Source: CAYFTL01 sp964346145
Lineage (GTDB): Bacteria; Bacillota; Clostridia; Christensenellales; Aristaeellaceae
Assembly: GCA_964346145.1 (NCBI GenBank)
Contig: CAYFTL010000023.1
Coordinates: 1 to 31,575, forward strand
Direction of reading: 5' to 3'
DNA length: 31,575 nucleotides
Below, one piece after another: positions 24,804 through 31,575 of this stretch. The notes under the pieces were generated by a model. It was given only the letters and a program-made list of their open reading frames with translations. It was not told where the DNA came from and did no database searches. The stretch's first letter is position 1. Each line of letters starts with the position of its first letter. Made by a program: the position numbers and the translations under genes.

Positions 24804-25688
24804 ATGACTCGATTTCAACTGTCCGCCTTTGCCGACGAGGCAAGCCCTCAGCTGCACGAACAAGTGCAAGCCTGCCGGGAAAACGGGATCGGCGGCATAG
24901 AAATACGCGGAGTGGGCGGCCAATCGGTGGCCGATTTAACCACCGAACAGGCGCGTGAAGCGCGCAAGATGGTGGAAGATGCAGGCCTGTACATCACCGC
25001 GATGGGATCCCCCTTCGGCAAGATTCAAATCACCGAAGCTTTCGAGCCCCATTTGGATAAATTCAAGCGCGGTGTGGAGCTCTGCCATGAGCTAGGCACC
25101 GAGCGCATGCGTATATTTTCATTTTATATGCCCGAGGGCAGCGATCCGAACATATACACCCATCAGGTAATGGACCGGCTGGATACCATGCTTCAAATAG
25201 CCCAAGATGCAAACATACACTGCGCCCACGAAAACGAAAAGGGAATATATGGCGACACGGACGAACGCTGCCTAAGCCTTGCCAAAACCTTTGACGGACG
25301 CATGGGTGCCATTTTGGATCCAGCCAACTACGTGCAGTGCGGTGTCCGGCCTATGGCGGCCCTCACCAAGCTCATGCCTTATCTAAGCTGGCTACACATT
25401 AAGGATGCGCTGTTTCAAGACGGCTCCATCGTGCCCGCTGGCAAAGGGGACGCCGAAATTGAATCCGTCTTACAGGCTTTAGCCAACTTTTCAGGAACCC
25501 TTACGCTGACTTTAGAGCCCCATTTAACGGTTTTTGACGGCCTTGCTTCCTTGCAGGGCGAAGGACTCACACACCACTATCATTATCCGGATAATATCAC
25601 CGCGTTTGCCGCGGCAGCACAAGCGCTGAAACAAGTACTAACCGACATTAAATTCACAGAAGGAGAGAAAGGCATATGGACACGGTAA
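24804..25688 (+). CDS. Sugar phosphate isomerase/epimerase-like TIM-barrel protein
   Basis: A 294-residue protein of the AP-endonuclease-2 (xylose isomerase-like) TIM-barrel family. Candidate metal ligands are E143 in HENEKGI, D172 in ILDPANY, H198 in WLHIKDA and E238 in TLEPH; the HIKDAL...PAGKGD pattern (198-215) is typical. Such proteins isomerise or epimerise sugars, inosose or keto-sugars. AGGAGG (24792-24797) is 6 bases before the ATG. Its end overlaps the next gene by 13 bp, so translation is coupled to the oxidoreductase and the two probably act on the same substrate. The substrate cannot be named. Confidence 0.88.
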   Translation: MTRFQLSAFADEASPQLHEQVQACRENGIGGIEIRGVGGQSVADLTTEQAREARKMVEDAGLYITAMGSPFGKIQITEAFEPHLDKFKRGVELCHELGTERMRIFSFYMPEGSDPNIYTHQVMDRLDTMLQIAQDANIHCAHENEKGIYGDTDERCLSLAKTFDGRMGAILDPANYVQCGVRPMAALTKLMPYLSWLHIKDALFQDGSIVPAGKGDAEIESVLQALANFSGTLTLTLEPHLTVFDGLASLQGEGLTHHYHYPDNITAFAAAAQALKQVLTDIKFTEGEKGIWTR

Positions 25689-26833
25689 GAGTTGGAATCA
25701 TCGGTATTGGTAACATGGGTAGCGGCCATGCCAAAAACATTGTTGAGGGCAAGGTGGACGGCATGACCTTAACCGCAGTGGCGGATGTAAAGTCCAAACG
25801 GTTACAGTGGGCAGAAGAAAACCTTCCCGGAGTCGAGCGTTTTGACAATGCCACCGCACTGATGGACAGCGGACTGGTGGATGCGGTCATCATCGCTACG
25901 CCCCACTACGATCACCCCACACTAGGCATCGAAGCCCTGAAAAAGGACATACACGTGATGTGCGAAAAGCCGGCCGGCGTTTATACCAAAGCGGTAGAGG
26001 AAGTCAACGAACTGGCCAAAAAATCCAAAGCCACCTATGCCATCATGTTTAACCAGCGCACCAACTGTGTATATCGCAAAATGCGCGAGATCATCAAGAG
26101 TGGCGAGATGGGCGAAATTCGCCGCACAAACTGGTTGATTACCAACTGGTATCGCTCCCAGTCCTATTACGACAGCGGTGCATGGCGCGCCACATGGGCC
26201 GGCGAAGGCGGCGGCGTGCTGCTCAACCAGTGCCCCCACAACCTGGACCTGTGGCAGTGGATCTGCGGGATGCCCAGCCGCATACGCGCCTACACCCACA
26301 ACGGCAAGTGGCACGACATTGAAGTGGAAGACGATGTAACCGCTTATGTGGAATACCCCAACGGAGCAACCGGTGTATTCATCACCTCCACCGGCGACAC
26401 CCCCGGCACCAACCGCTTTGAGGTAATGCTGGACGGCGGCAAGCTGGTCGTAGAAAATGACAAGCTGTATCAATACAAGCTGGAAATGTCCGAACCCGAA
26501 TTCTCCAAGACCTACAAGGGCGGATTTGGCGAGCCGAAATACGAAAAAATCGAAGTGGAAACCGACGGCCTAAACCCCCAGCACAACGAAGTGCTGCGCG
26601 CTTTCGCCGCCCATATTTTGCGTGGTGAACCGTTGACCGCAGAAGGCGTGGAAGGCATCAACGGATTGACCTTGTCCAACGCCATGCATTTGTCCAGTTG
26701 GACCGATTCGATGGTGGAACTGCCCATCGATGCAGACAAATTTTATGAAGAACTACGAAAGCGCGTAAAAACTTCGCGCCATAAAACCAGCGATGGCATT
26801 GTGCTGAACACCGAAGGAAGCTATAACGCCTAA
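25676..26833 (+). CDS. Gfo/Idh/MocA family NAD(P)-dependent oxidoreductase
   Basis: A 385-residue enzyme. The N-terminal Rossmann domain has G10-I-G12-N-M-G15 (GxGxxG) and EKP at 97-99, which contacts the nicotinamide. The C-terminal alpha/beta domain carries GGGVLLNQCPHNLDLWQW (178-195), where H188 and D191 match the family's catalytic and substrate-binding pair. It oxidises or reduces a sugar, inositol or glycoside hydroxyl. The start has GGAG about 10 bases upstream and lies inside the preceding isomerase gene. The isomerase partner suggests work on a keto-sugar or inosose. Exact substrate unknown. Confidence 0.93.
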   Translation: MDTVRVGIIGIGNMGSGHAKNIVEGKVDGMTLTAVADVKSKRLQWAEENLPGVERFDNATALMDSGLVDAVIIATPHYDHPTLGIEALKKDIHVMCEKPAGVYTKAVEEVNELAKKSKATYAIMFNQRTNCVYRKMREIIKSGEMGEIRRTNWLITNWYRSQSYYDSGAWRATWAGEGGGVLLNQCPHNLDLWQWICGMPSRIRAYTHNGKWHDIEVEDDVTAYVEYPNGATGVFITSTGDTPGTNRFEVMLDGGKLVVENDKLYQYKLEMSEPEFSKTYKGGFGEPKYEKIEVETDGLNPQHNEVLRAFAAHILRGEPLTAEGVEGINGLTLSNAMHLSSWTDSMVELPIDADKFYEELRKRVKTSRHKTSDGIVLNTEGSYNA

Positions 26834-26929
26834 GGGCCATCTTGATACCGCGCGCATATGAAGTTAAGCATTTAACAGCATATAGCGGTACTGATGATCC
26901 CGACAGCTGGCTTGGCCTTGTCACACAAA

Positions 26930-26963
26930 CCCCCGACGGCAGCTGCACAGCTTTCGTCGGGGG
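26930..26963 (+). terminator. Possible terminator or attenuator hairpin
   Basis: CCCCCGACG (26930-26938) pairs with CGTCGGGGG (26955-26963), and AGCT/AGCT can extend the stem inside. Only a broken T run (ATTCTTTA) follows, so it may be a weak terminator, or a control element, between the oxidoreductase and the second isomerase. No clear promoter is seen between it and the ATG at 27040. Confidence 0.5.
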
Positions 26964-27039
26964 ACATTCTTTACCGATTGTTAACGCTACCCCATTGCAA
27001 TAATCAAAGGATACCCTCTATGTTGAAAGGAGTATTTCT

Positions 27040-27813
27040 ATGATCCGGCTTGGAATTTGCACTTCAATCGACCGAATCGACCAGATTGCCGCCATCGGCT
27101 ATGACTATTTGGAATGTGGAATCAGCGGACTGTGCGCCCTTTCTCAGGAGGAGTTTGATGCGCTGGCGCGCAAGGCCGATGCCGCCTCCATCGATGTGGA
27201 AACTTTTAACGTGCTGCTGCCCGGTGATATTAAGATCACCGGACCCGAGGCCGATGAACAAAGGATCGGCGAATACTTGGCAAAAGCCTTCGCCCGCATG
27301 GCTCGACTCAACGGCAACCTCGTGGTCTTTGGCAGCGGCGAAGCGCGAAAGGCGCCCGAGGGATGGCCGGCCGACAAGGCTTGGCGGCAAGTCGCGGCAT
27401 TTTTAACCCAATGCAACGCCCAGGCTGAGCAGTACGGCATTACCATCGCCATAGAGCCCTTGCGCCGGGCGGAATGCAACATACTCAACTATGTAAGCGA
27501 AGCCGTACTCCTCAGCTCGCTGCTCGATTTAAGCCACGTGCGCGTTTTGGGCGATACCTACCACATGCGCCAGGGAAGCGAACCCCTTGATGCGCTGCGG
27601 ATGGCCGGAACCCTGCTGCGCCACGTGCATATTTCCCACGACGTAAACCGAACCATTCCCGCCCAAAACGACGGGTGCGACTACAAAGAAGTGTTTGATG
27701 TGCTCAAATCCATAGACTATACGGGCAGAGTAAGCGTCGAAGCCGGTACTGACGGCGATTTTCTGCTCGCCACGACCCAGGCATTGCAAGTTTTGAAGAA
27801 AGCACAGCAATAA
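27040..27813 (+). CDS. Second sugar phosphate isomerase/epimerase-like TIM-barrel protein
   Basis: A 257-residue AP-endonuclease-2-fold protein distinct from the one at 24804. Likely metal ligands are E139 in AIEPL, D172 and H175 in LGDTYHM, and E234 in VSVEAGTDGD; this E/D/H/E set is typical of D-tagatose 3-epimerase/hydroxypyruvate isomerase-like members. It has no recognisable signal or extra domain. AAAGGAG is 7 bases before the ATG. It follows the oxidoreductase by 206 bases including a hairpin, so it may be in the same pathway or separately controlled. Substrate unknown. Confidence 0.88.
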   Translation: MIRLGICTSIDRIDQIAAIGYDYLECGISGLCALSQEEFDALARKADAASIDVETFNVLLPGDIKITGPEADEQRIGEYLAKAFARMARLNGNLVVFGSGEARKAPEGWPADKAWRQVAAFLTQCNAQAEQYGITIAIEPLRRAECNILNYVSEAVLLSSLLDLSHVRVLGDTYHMRQGSEPLDALRMAGTLLRHVHISHDVNRTIPAQNDGCDYKEVFDVLKSIDYTGRVSVEAGTDGDFLLATTQALQVLKKAQQ

Positions 27814-27852
27814 GTAATCTTTTTTAACGAAACAGAGGATGAACTACACGAT

Positions 27853-29208
27853 ATGAATATTATCATTGCCGGCGACGGCAAACTCGGATACGCTTTGGCT
27901 GATTTTCTATCCAACGATGGACACGACGTCACCATAATCGATCGCGACCAGCAAGTGTTGGATCGGGCCGCCGACACGCTGGACGTGATGTGCATACGCG
28001 GCAATGCGGCAAACGCACGCACGTTGTTGGAAGCCGGAGTGGACACCGCAGACATCATGATCTCGGTGACCACCCACGATGAAATCAATATGGTTTGCTG
28101 CCTTGCCGCCAAACAGCTAGGCGCAAAATACTCCATCGCGCGCATCCGCGACCCCGAATACACTGAAAGCTTGGTGCTTTTGCAAAGCAGTATGGGCATC
28201 GACCTGGTCATCAACCCGGAACGCGCAGCGGCACTGGAAATCTCTAGGCTGCTCCGCTTCCCCTTCGCCATCAATATCGAGTCCTTCGCTCACGGGCAGG
28301 TAGAGATGGTGGAATTTCGCGCCAAAGAAGGCGAACGCATCGTCAACCGCCCATTAAGGGAGTTGAGCAAAAACAAACCTGAAATTTTGTATTGCGCCAT
28401 CGACCGCGATCAGAATATGTTTATCCCCAATGGCGATAGCGTAATCCTTCCGGAGGACAAAGTATACGTCGTCGGCCACAGAAACGTGATCACCGAATAC
28501 TTTAAGAGTTTGGGAAAAGACACCAGGCAGGTGCGCACCGCCATGCTGCTAGGAGGCGGCTACATTTCTTATTATTTGGCCAAAATTCTTTCGGGCATGG
28601 GCATCGCCCTGACCATACTTGAGATCAATCCTGAGAAATGTACTTTCCTGAGTGAAGCATTGGATGATGAAGTCAACATCATCCACGGCGATGCAACCGA
28701 CCGGGAGTTGCTGGATTCGGAAAACATGAGCACTTCCGACGCGCTGGTCGCTCTCATCGACCGCGATGAAGAAAACTTGATCACCGGTTTGTATGCAGTG
28801 CACAGTGGGGTCGATAAGGTGATCGCCAAGGTAAACCGCATTAACTACATGGATTTGCTGGGCGATTTGGGCATCGACAGCATCATCAGCCCCAAGCTGA
28901 CTACTGCAAACTTGATTTTGCGCACCGTGCGCGCCCGGTCTCAGTCTGAACACTCACCGGTGGAAAAAATCTACCGCATTGCCAACGGCAAGATAGAAGC
29001 GCTGGAATTTACCGCCGAGGCAAACGCACGCTTCTTAAACATCCCCCTGAATAAACTTGACATCGCTCCCGAGGTGTTGGTCGCAGCGCTTGAGCGCAAC
29101 CGCCGCATCATCATTCCCTTCGGCTCGGACCACATTGAAGCCGGCGACACCGTTTTGCTGGTCGCAGAAACCGGAAAAGTTGTGTTGTTGGAGGATGCCT
29201 TTGTATGA
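27853..29208 (+). CDS. trkA: Trk potassium uptake regulatory subunit TrkA
   Basis: A 451-residue cytoplasmic protein with duplicated RCK architecture. The first NAD-binding domain begins IIIAGDGKLGYALADFL (GDGKLG at 7-12) and is followed by a TrkA-C domain; the second begins near residue 232 (TAMLLGGGYISYYLA) with a closing TrkA-C domain (about 370-451). It gates the TrkH channel in response to nucleotide binding. It is the double-length TrkA form rather than the half-length KtrA/KtrC. The ATG at 27853 has its best ribosome site (AGAGGA, 27834-27839) 13 bases away, longer than usual. The stop overlaps the trkH start (ATGA). Confidence 0.95.
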   Translation: MNIIIAGDGKLGYALADFLSNDGHDVTIIDRDQQVLDRAADTLDVMCIRGNAANARTLLEAGVDTADIMISVTTHDEINMVCCLAAKQLGAKYSIARIRDPEYTESLVLLQSSMGIDLVINPERAAALEISRLLRFPFAINIESFAHGQVEMVEFRAKEGERIVNRPLRELSKNKPEILYCAIDRDQNMFIPNGDSVILPEDKVYVVGHRNVITEYFKSLGKDTRQVRTAMLLGGGYISYYLAKILSGMGIALTILEINPEKCTFLSEALDDEVNIIHGDATDRELLDSENMSTSDALVALIDRDEENLITGLYAVHSGVDKVIAKVNRINYMDLLGDLGIDSIISPKLTTANLILRTVRARSQSEHSPVEKIYRIANGKIEALEFTAEANARFLNIPLNKLDIAPEVLVAALERNRRIIIPFGSDHIEAGDTVLLVAETGKVVLLEDAFV

Positions 29209-30650
29209 ACGCACGATTAATCGTCAATTTGTTGGGCAAAATACTATTGTTGGAAGGCGTGCTGATGGCGCCTTCTTTGGCTGTATCCCTCATTTATGGC
29301 GATGGCAGCACCCTTTCACTCCTCTGGTCGATCGCAATCGTATGCGCCCTAGGCTTTCCGCTAACGCTTCTGGTAAAACCGAAGGCCGATAGCATGCGTT
29401 CCCGGGATGGATTTGTCACCGTAGCCTTAGCCTGGATAGTGCTGTCAGCGTTTGGCGCGCTCCCCTTTTGCATCGGCGGGCATATCCAATCCTATGTGGA
29501 TGCTTTTTTTGAGGCCGCTTCCGGATTCACCACCACGGGATCGACCATCCTCTCCGACGTGGAAGCCATGCCCAAAGGACTGCTGTTTTGGCGCAGCTTT
29601 ACCAATTGGGTCGGCGGCATGGGTGTTCTGGTGCTGACCTTGGCCATTTTGCCCAGAATGGGAGCGCGCGCTGTGCACCTGCTGCGCGCCGAATCGCCCG
29701 GTCCAAATCCGGGCAAGTTGGTGCCCAAGCTGGGCGACAGTGCAAAAATCACCTATATGATTTATTTCGGCATGAGCCTTGTGTTGTTTTTTCTGCTCAT
29801 GCTGGAGGGAATGGATGCGTTTGACGCCTCCATCCATACCTTCAGCACCGCCGGAACCGGTGGGTTTTCTTCCTACAATGCCAGCATCGGCCACTTTAAG
29901 AGCGCTGCCATAGAAAACACCATCGCAATCGCCATGTTGTTGTTCGGTGTCAACTTCATTGTGCATTTTCAGTTGATCACTCGCAATTTTAGGGGGATCC
30001 TAAAAAACAGCGAGTTGAAGCTATACGGCGCGGTGGTGGCCATCGCGGTTTTGCTGGTGGCCTGGAACATTTTCCCAAGTGTACGCAACCTGGCGGACTC
30101 ACTGCGCTTAAGCCTCTTTCAGGTCAGCTCCATCATCACCTCTACAGGATTTTCCACCACCGACTTTAATTTATGGCCAGTTTTCAGCAAAGCGCTGTTG
30201 CTGTTGTTCATGATTACAGGTCCCTGCGCCGGGTCTACCGGCGGCGGTGTCAAACTGGTTCGGATTGGTGTGCTGTTTAAGTCTATGATCCGGGAGATTC
30301 AATATACAATCCACCCCCGGTCTGTGCGCGTTGTAAAAGACGAAGGGCGCGCCGTAGATGAACGCTCCCTCAGCGCCATTTCCATCTTCTTTTTCTCCTA
30401 CATTTTTGTTGTCGTGATCGCCACTTTGCTGGTTTCGCTGGACAATTATTCGCTGGAGACCACGCTCAGCAGCGTGCTCTCCGCCATGGGCAACACCGGA
30501 CCTGGCTTGGATGCCGTTGGCCCGGTGGACAATTGGGGAATGTTTTCACCATTTTCTAAAATCGTGCTCTCTTTGTGTATGCTGATCGGCCGTTTGGAAA
30601 TTTTCCCAATACTGATGCTGGCCATACCCCGTACATGGAAGAATTCTTAG
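29205..30650 (+). CDS. trkH: Trk potassium uptake transmembrane subunit TrkH
   Basis: A 481-residue polytopic protein, the K+-conducting subunit. The four pore-loop filter sequences of the Trk/Ktr/HKT superfamily are visible in order: SGFTTTGSTIL, STAGTGGFSSY, ITSTGFSTTDF and SAMGNTGPGLD, each with the selectivity glycine. About ten membrane helices are present. Length suits TrkH. It is translated in coupling with trkA through ATGA. A strong bidirectional terminator follows. Confidence 0.96.
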   Translation: MNARLIVNLLGKILLLEGVLMAPSLAVSLIYGDGSTLSLLWSIAIVCALGFPLTLLVKPKADSMRSRDGFVTVALAWIVLSAFGALPFCIGGHIQSYVDAFFEAASGFTTTGSTILSDVEAMPKGLLFWRSFTNWVGGMGVLVLTLAILPRMGARAVHLLRAESPGPNPGKLVPKLGDSAKITYMIYFGMSLVLFFLLMLEGMDAFDASIHTFSTAGTGGFSSYNASIGHFKSAAIENTIAIAMLLFGVNFIVHFQLITRNFRGILKNSELKLYGAVVAIAVLLVAWNIFPSVRNLADSLRLSLFQVSSIITSTGFSTTDFNLWPVFSKALLLLFMITGPCAGSTGGGVKLVRIGVLFKSMIREIQYTIHPRSVRVVKDEGRAVDERSLSAISIFFFSYIFVVVIATLLVSLDNYSLETTLSSVLSAMGNTGPGLDAVGPVDNWGMFSPFSKIVLSLCMLIGRLEIFPILMLAIPRTWKNS

Positions 30651-30690
30651 AGCCAGCCCTTGGAATACAATCAATGGCTAAATCTATAAC

Positions 30691-30732
30691 AAAAAAGTGG
30701 ACCCGCTCTTTTTCCAGCGGTCCACTTTTTTA
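30691..30732. terminator. Bidirectional terminator between trkH and the activase gene
   Basis: AAAAAAGTGGACC, a bulged C and GCT (30691-30707) pair with AGCGGTCCACTTTTTT (30716-30731). The A and T tracts allow termination of both convergent genes. Confidence 0.92.
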
Positions 30733-30796
30733 TTGATCTTATTCGAAAAAGCGTATGCCTTTGCTTTTCCTATCGCGACTCTCCGCCGGTCCGTTT

Positions 30797-31575
30797 TTAT
30801 TTTACAGGGATGTTGTAGGATACAAAAACTTCTTTTAGCGCCGCCAGCGCCTCAGGCGTGTAGCTCTTTTCGCTAGCAAAGTAGCGCTCATAGCCTATAC
30901 TACTGGCTTTTGATGCCCCCAGCGGATGATATGGCATCAGCTCAACGTAGGAAACAGCATAATCTTTTATGAAACCTGCAATCTCCACCATCTGTTTTTG
31001 CGAATCGTTAATGCCAGGGATAATCGGCACCCGCACGCGAATGTCGTTGTGCACCTTGGCAAGAGCCGCAAAATTTTTCAAAATCTGGCCATTGTCGGCG
31101 CCAGTCCACTTGCGGTGCAGCGCCGGATCCATCATTTTTATATCGTAGAAAAAGCAATCGACATAAGGCAACAATGCCTCCAGGGCGGCATAGGGCGCCT
31201 GCCCCGAGGTTTCTACGGTAATGTGATACCCTTCCGACTTTAGAGATTTTAAAAAATCCGCCAGTGCCCAGTATTGCAGCGTAGGTTCCCCTCCGGAAAA
31301 GGTTATCCCGCCTCCCGACTGGCTATAAAAAACCCGATCCCTGGCCAGCAGCCCCTTAAGCTCAGAAAAGGCATATTCTTTCCCATAAACGTGCAGTGCC
31401 TGGGTAGGGCACAACTCTACCGCCAGGTTGCATTTTTCGCAGTCCGGTCGATAATTCAGGCTTTCGTTTAACCGGTTTAAGGTGCCATCTTCGCAAAAAT
31501 GGTGACAAGCGCCGCAGCCAATGCACTGGCCCGCGACAAAGGAAAGCGTAGACTCTACGGTCAGCCCCTCCGGGT
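30797..31575 (-). CDS. Glycyl-radical-enzyme activating protein (radical SAM), 3' part only
   Basis: The gene runs off the right edge; 259 complete codons of its C-terminal part are inside. Seen from the truncated end: a ferredoxin-like insert with CIGCGACHHFC (31493-31525) and CEKCNLAVELCP (31409-31441), then the radical-SAM barrel with FSGGEP (GGEP contacts SAM), VDCFFYDIKMMD, and VRVPIIPGIND, typical of PflA-type activases. The N-terminal CxxxCxxC motif must lie beyond the window. The insert marks the group that serves glycyl radical enzymes other than plain pyruvate formate-lyase (for example diol dehydratase, choline lyase or decarboxylase types). The partner enzyme would be expected upstream, right of this window. 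The second cluster motif lacks its third cysteine. Confidence 0.92.
   Translation of the reverse strand, partial: PEGLTVESTLSFVAGQCIGCGACHHFCEDGTLNRLNESLNYRPDCEKCNLAVELCPTQALHVYGKEYAFSELKGLLARDRVFYSQSGGGITFSGGEPTLQYWALADFLKSLKSEGYHITVETSGQAPYAALEALLPYVDCFFYDIKMMDPALHRKWTGADNGQILKNFAALAKVHNDIRVRVPIIPGINDSQKQMVEIAGFIKDYAVSYVELMPYHPLGASKASSIGYERYFASEKSYTPEALAALKEVFVSYNIPVK

Noticed and set aside
1..31575. CRISPR array, integrase, transposase, tRNA or rRNA
   Set aside because: No regular repeat-spacer pattern, no DDE or tyrosine-recombinase motifs, and no stretch resembling tRNA or rRNA on reading both strands.

Overview
The window looks like chromosomal DNA from an anaerobic bacterium of the Bacillota, probably class Clostridia. 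The basis is strong AGGAGG-type ribosome binding sites, sigma-A promoters with frequent extended -10 elements, several TTG/GTG starts that have good Shine-Dalgarno sequences, and gene types usual in that group: a PgcA-type phosphoglucomutase, an FHA-RodA-PbpA wall operon, TopB, a TrkA/TrkH pair and a glycyl-radical-enzyme activase. Base composition is balanced by eye. No species is recognised. I see no rRNA, tRNA, insertion sequence, phage gene or CRISPR array.

Layout. Positions 1-120 hold two divergent promoters around an inverted repeat; the left one drives a gene beyond the edge. On the plus strand follow an HD-domain phosphohydrolase (197-871) and a tightly overlapping set: a DUF58 protein, a multi-pass membrane protein and uvrC (1011-5402). 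A sodium:solute symporter (minus) and a MalY/PatB-type C-S lyase (plus) diverge near 7 kb; the lyase overlaps a DEDDh exonuclease. An AraC/GyrI-like regulator sits alone at 9140-9979.

The minus strand from 14444 to 10078 is one operon in the order FHA protein, RodA/FtsW glycosyltransferase, class B penicillin-binding protein, MoxR ATPase, driven by a good promoter at 14524-14552. This is a peptidoglycan-synthesis unit. Its MoxR ATPase probably works with the DUF58/membrane-protein pair found 7 kb away on the other strand.

Diverging from that operon are a beta-lactamase-fold serine hydrolase and pgcA (14753-17931). A helix-turn-helix/TPR-like regulator (minus) faces topB (plus) across 19.07-19.30 kb. 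A NYN-domain protein with two LOTUS/OST-HTH modules follows, then on the minus strand a small secreted protein and an RNA methyltransferase. From 24804 a carbohydrate set (AP-endonuclease-2-fold isomerase, Gfo/Idh/MocA oxidoreductase, second isomerase) leads into trkA-trkH. The window ends inside a glycyl-radical-enzyme activating protein on the minus strand, whose N-terminus lies outside.

Every convergent gene boundary (5.4, 10.0, 18.0, 22.7 and 30.7 kb) carries a single hairpin with A and T tracts that can stop transcription both ways. Most genes are ordinary housekeeping genes. The points most worth a second look are the split MoxR/DUF58 arrangement attached to a RodA-PBP operon with an atypical FHA motif, the palindromes in the regulator promoters, the oxidoreductase/isomerase set, the structured leader at the left edge, and the missing cysteine in the activase's second iron-sulfur motif.
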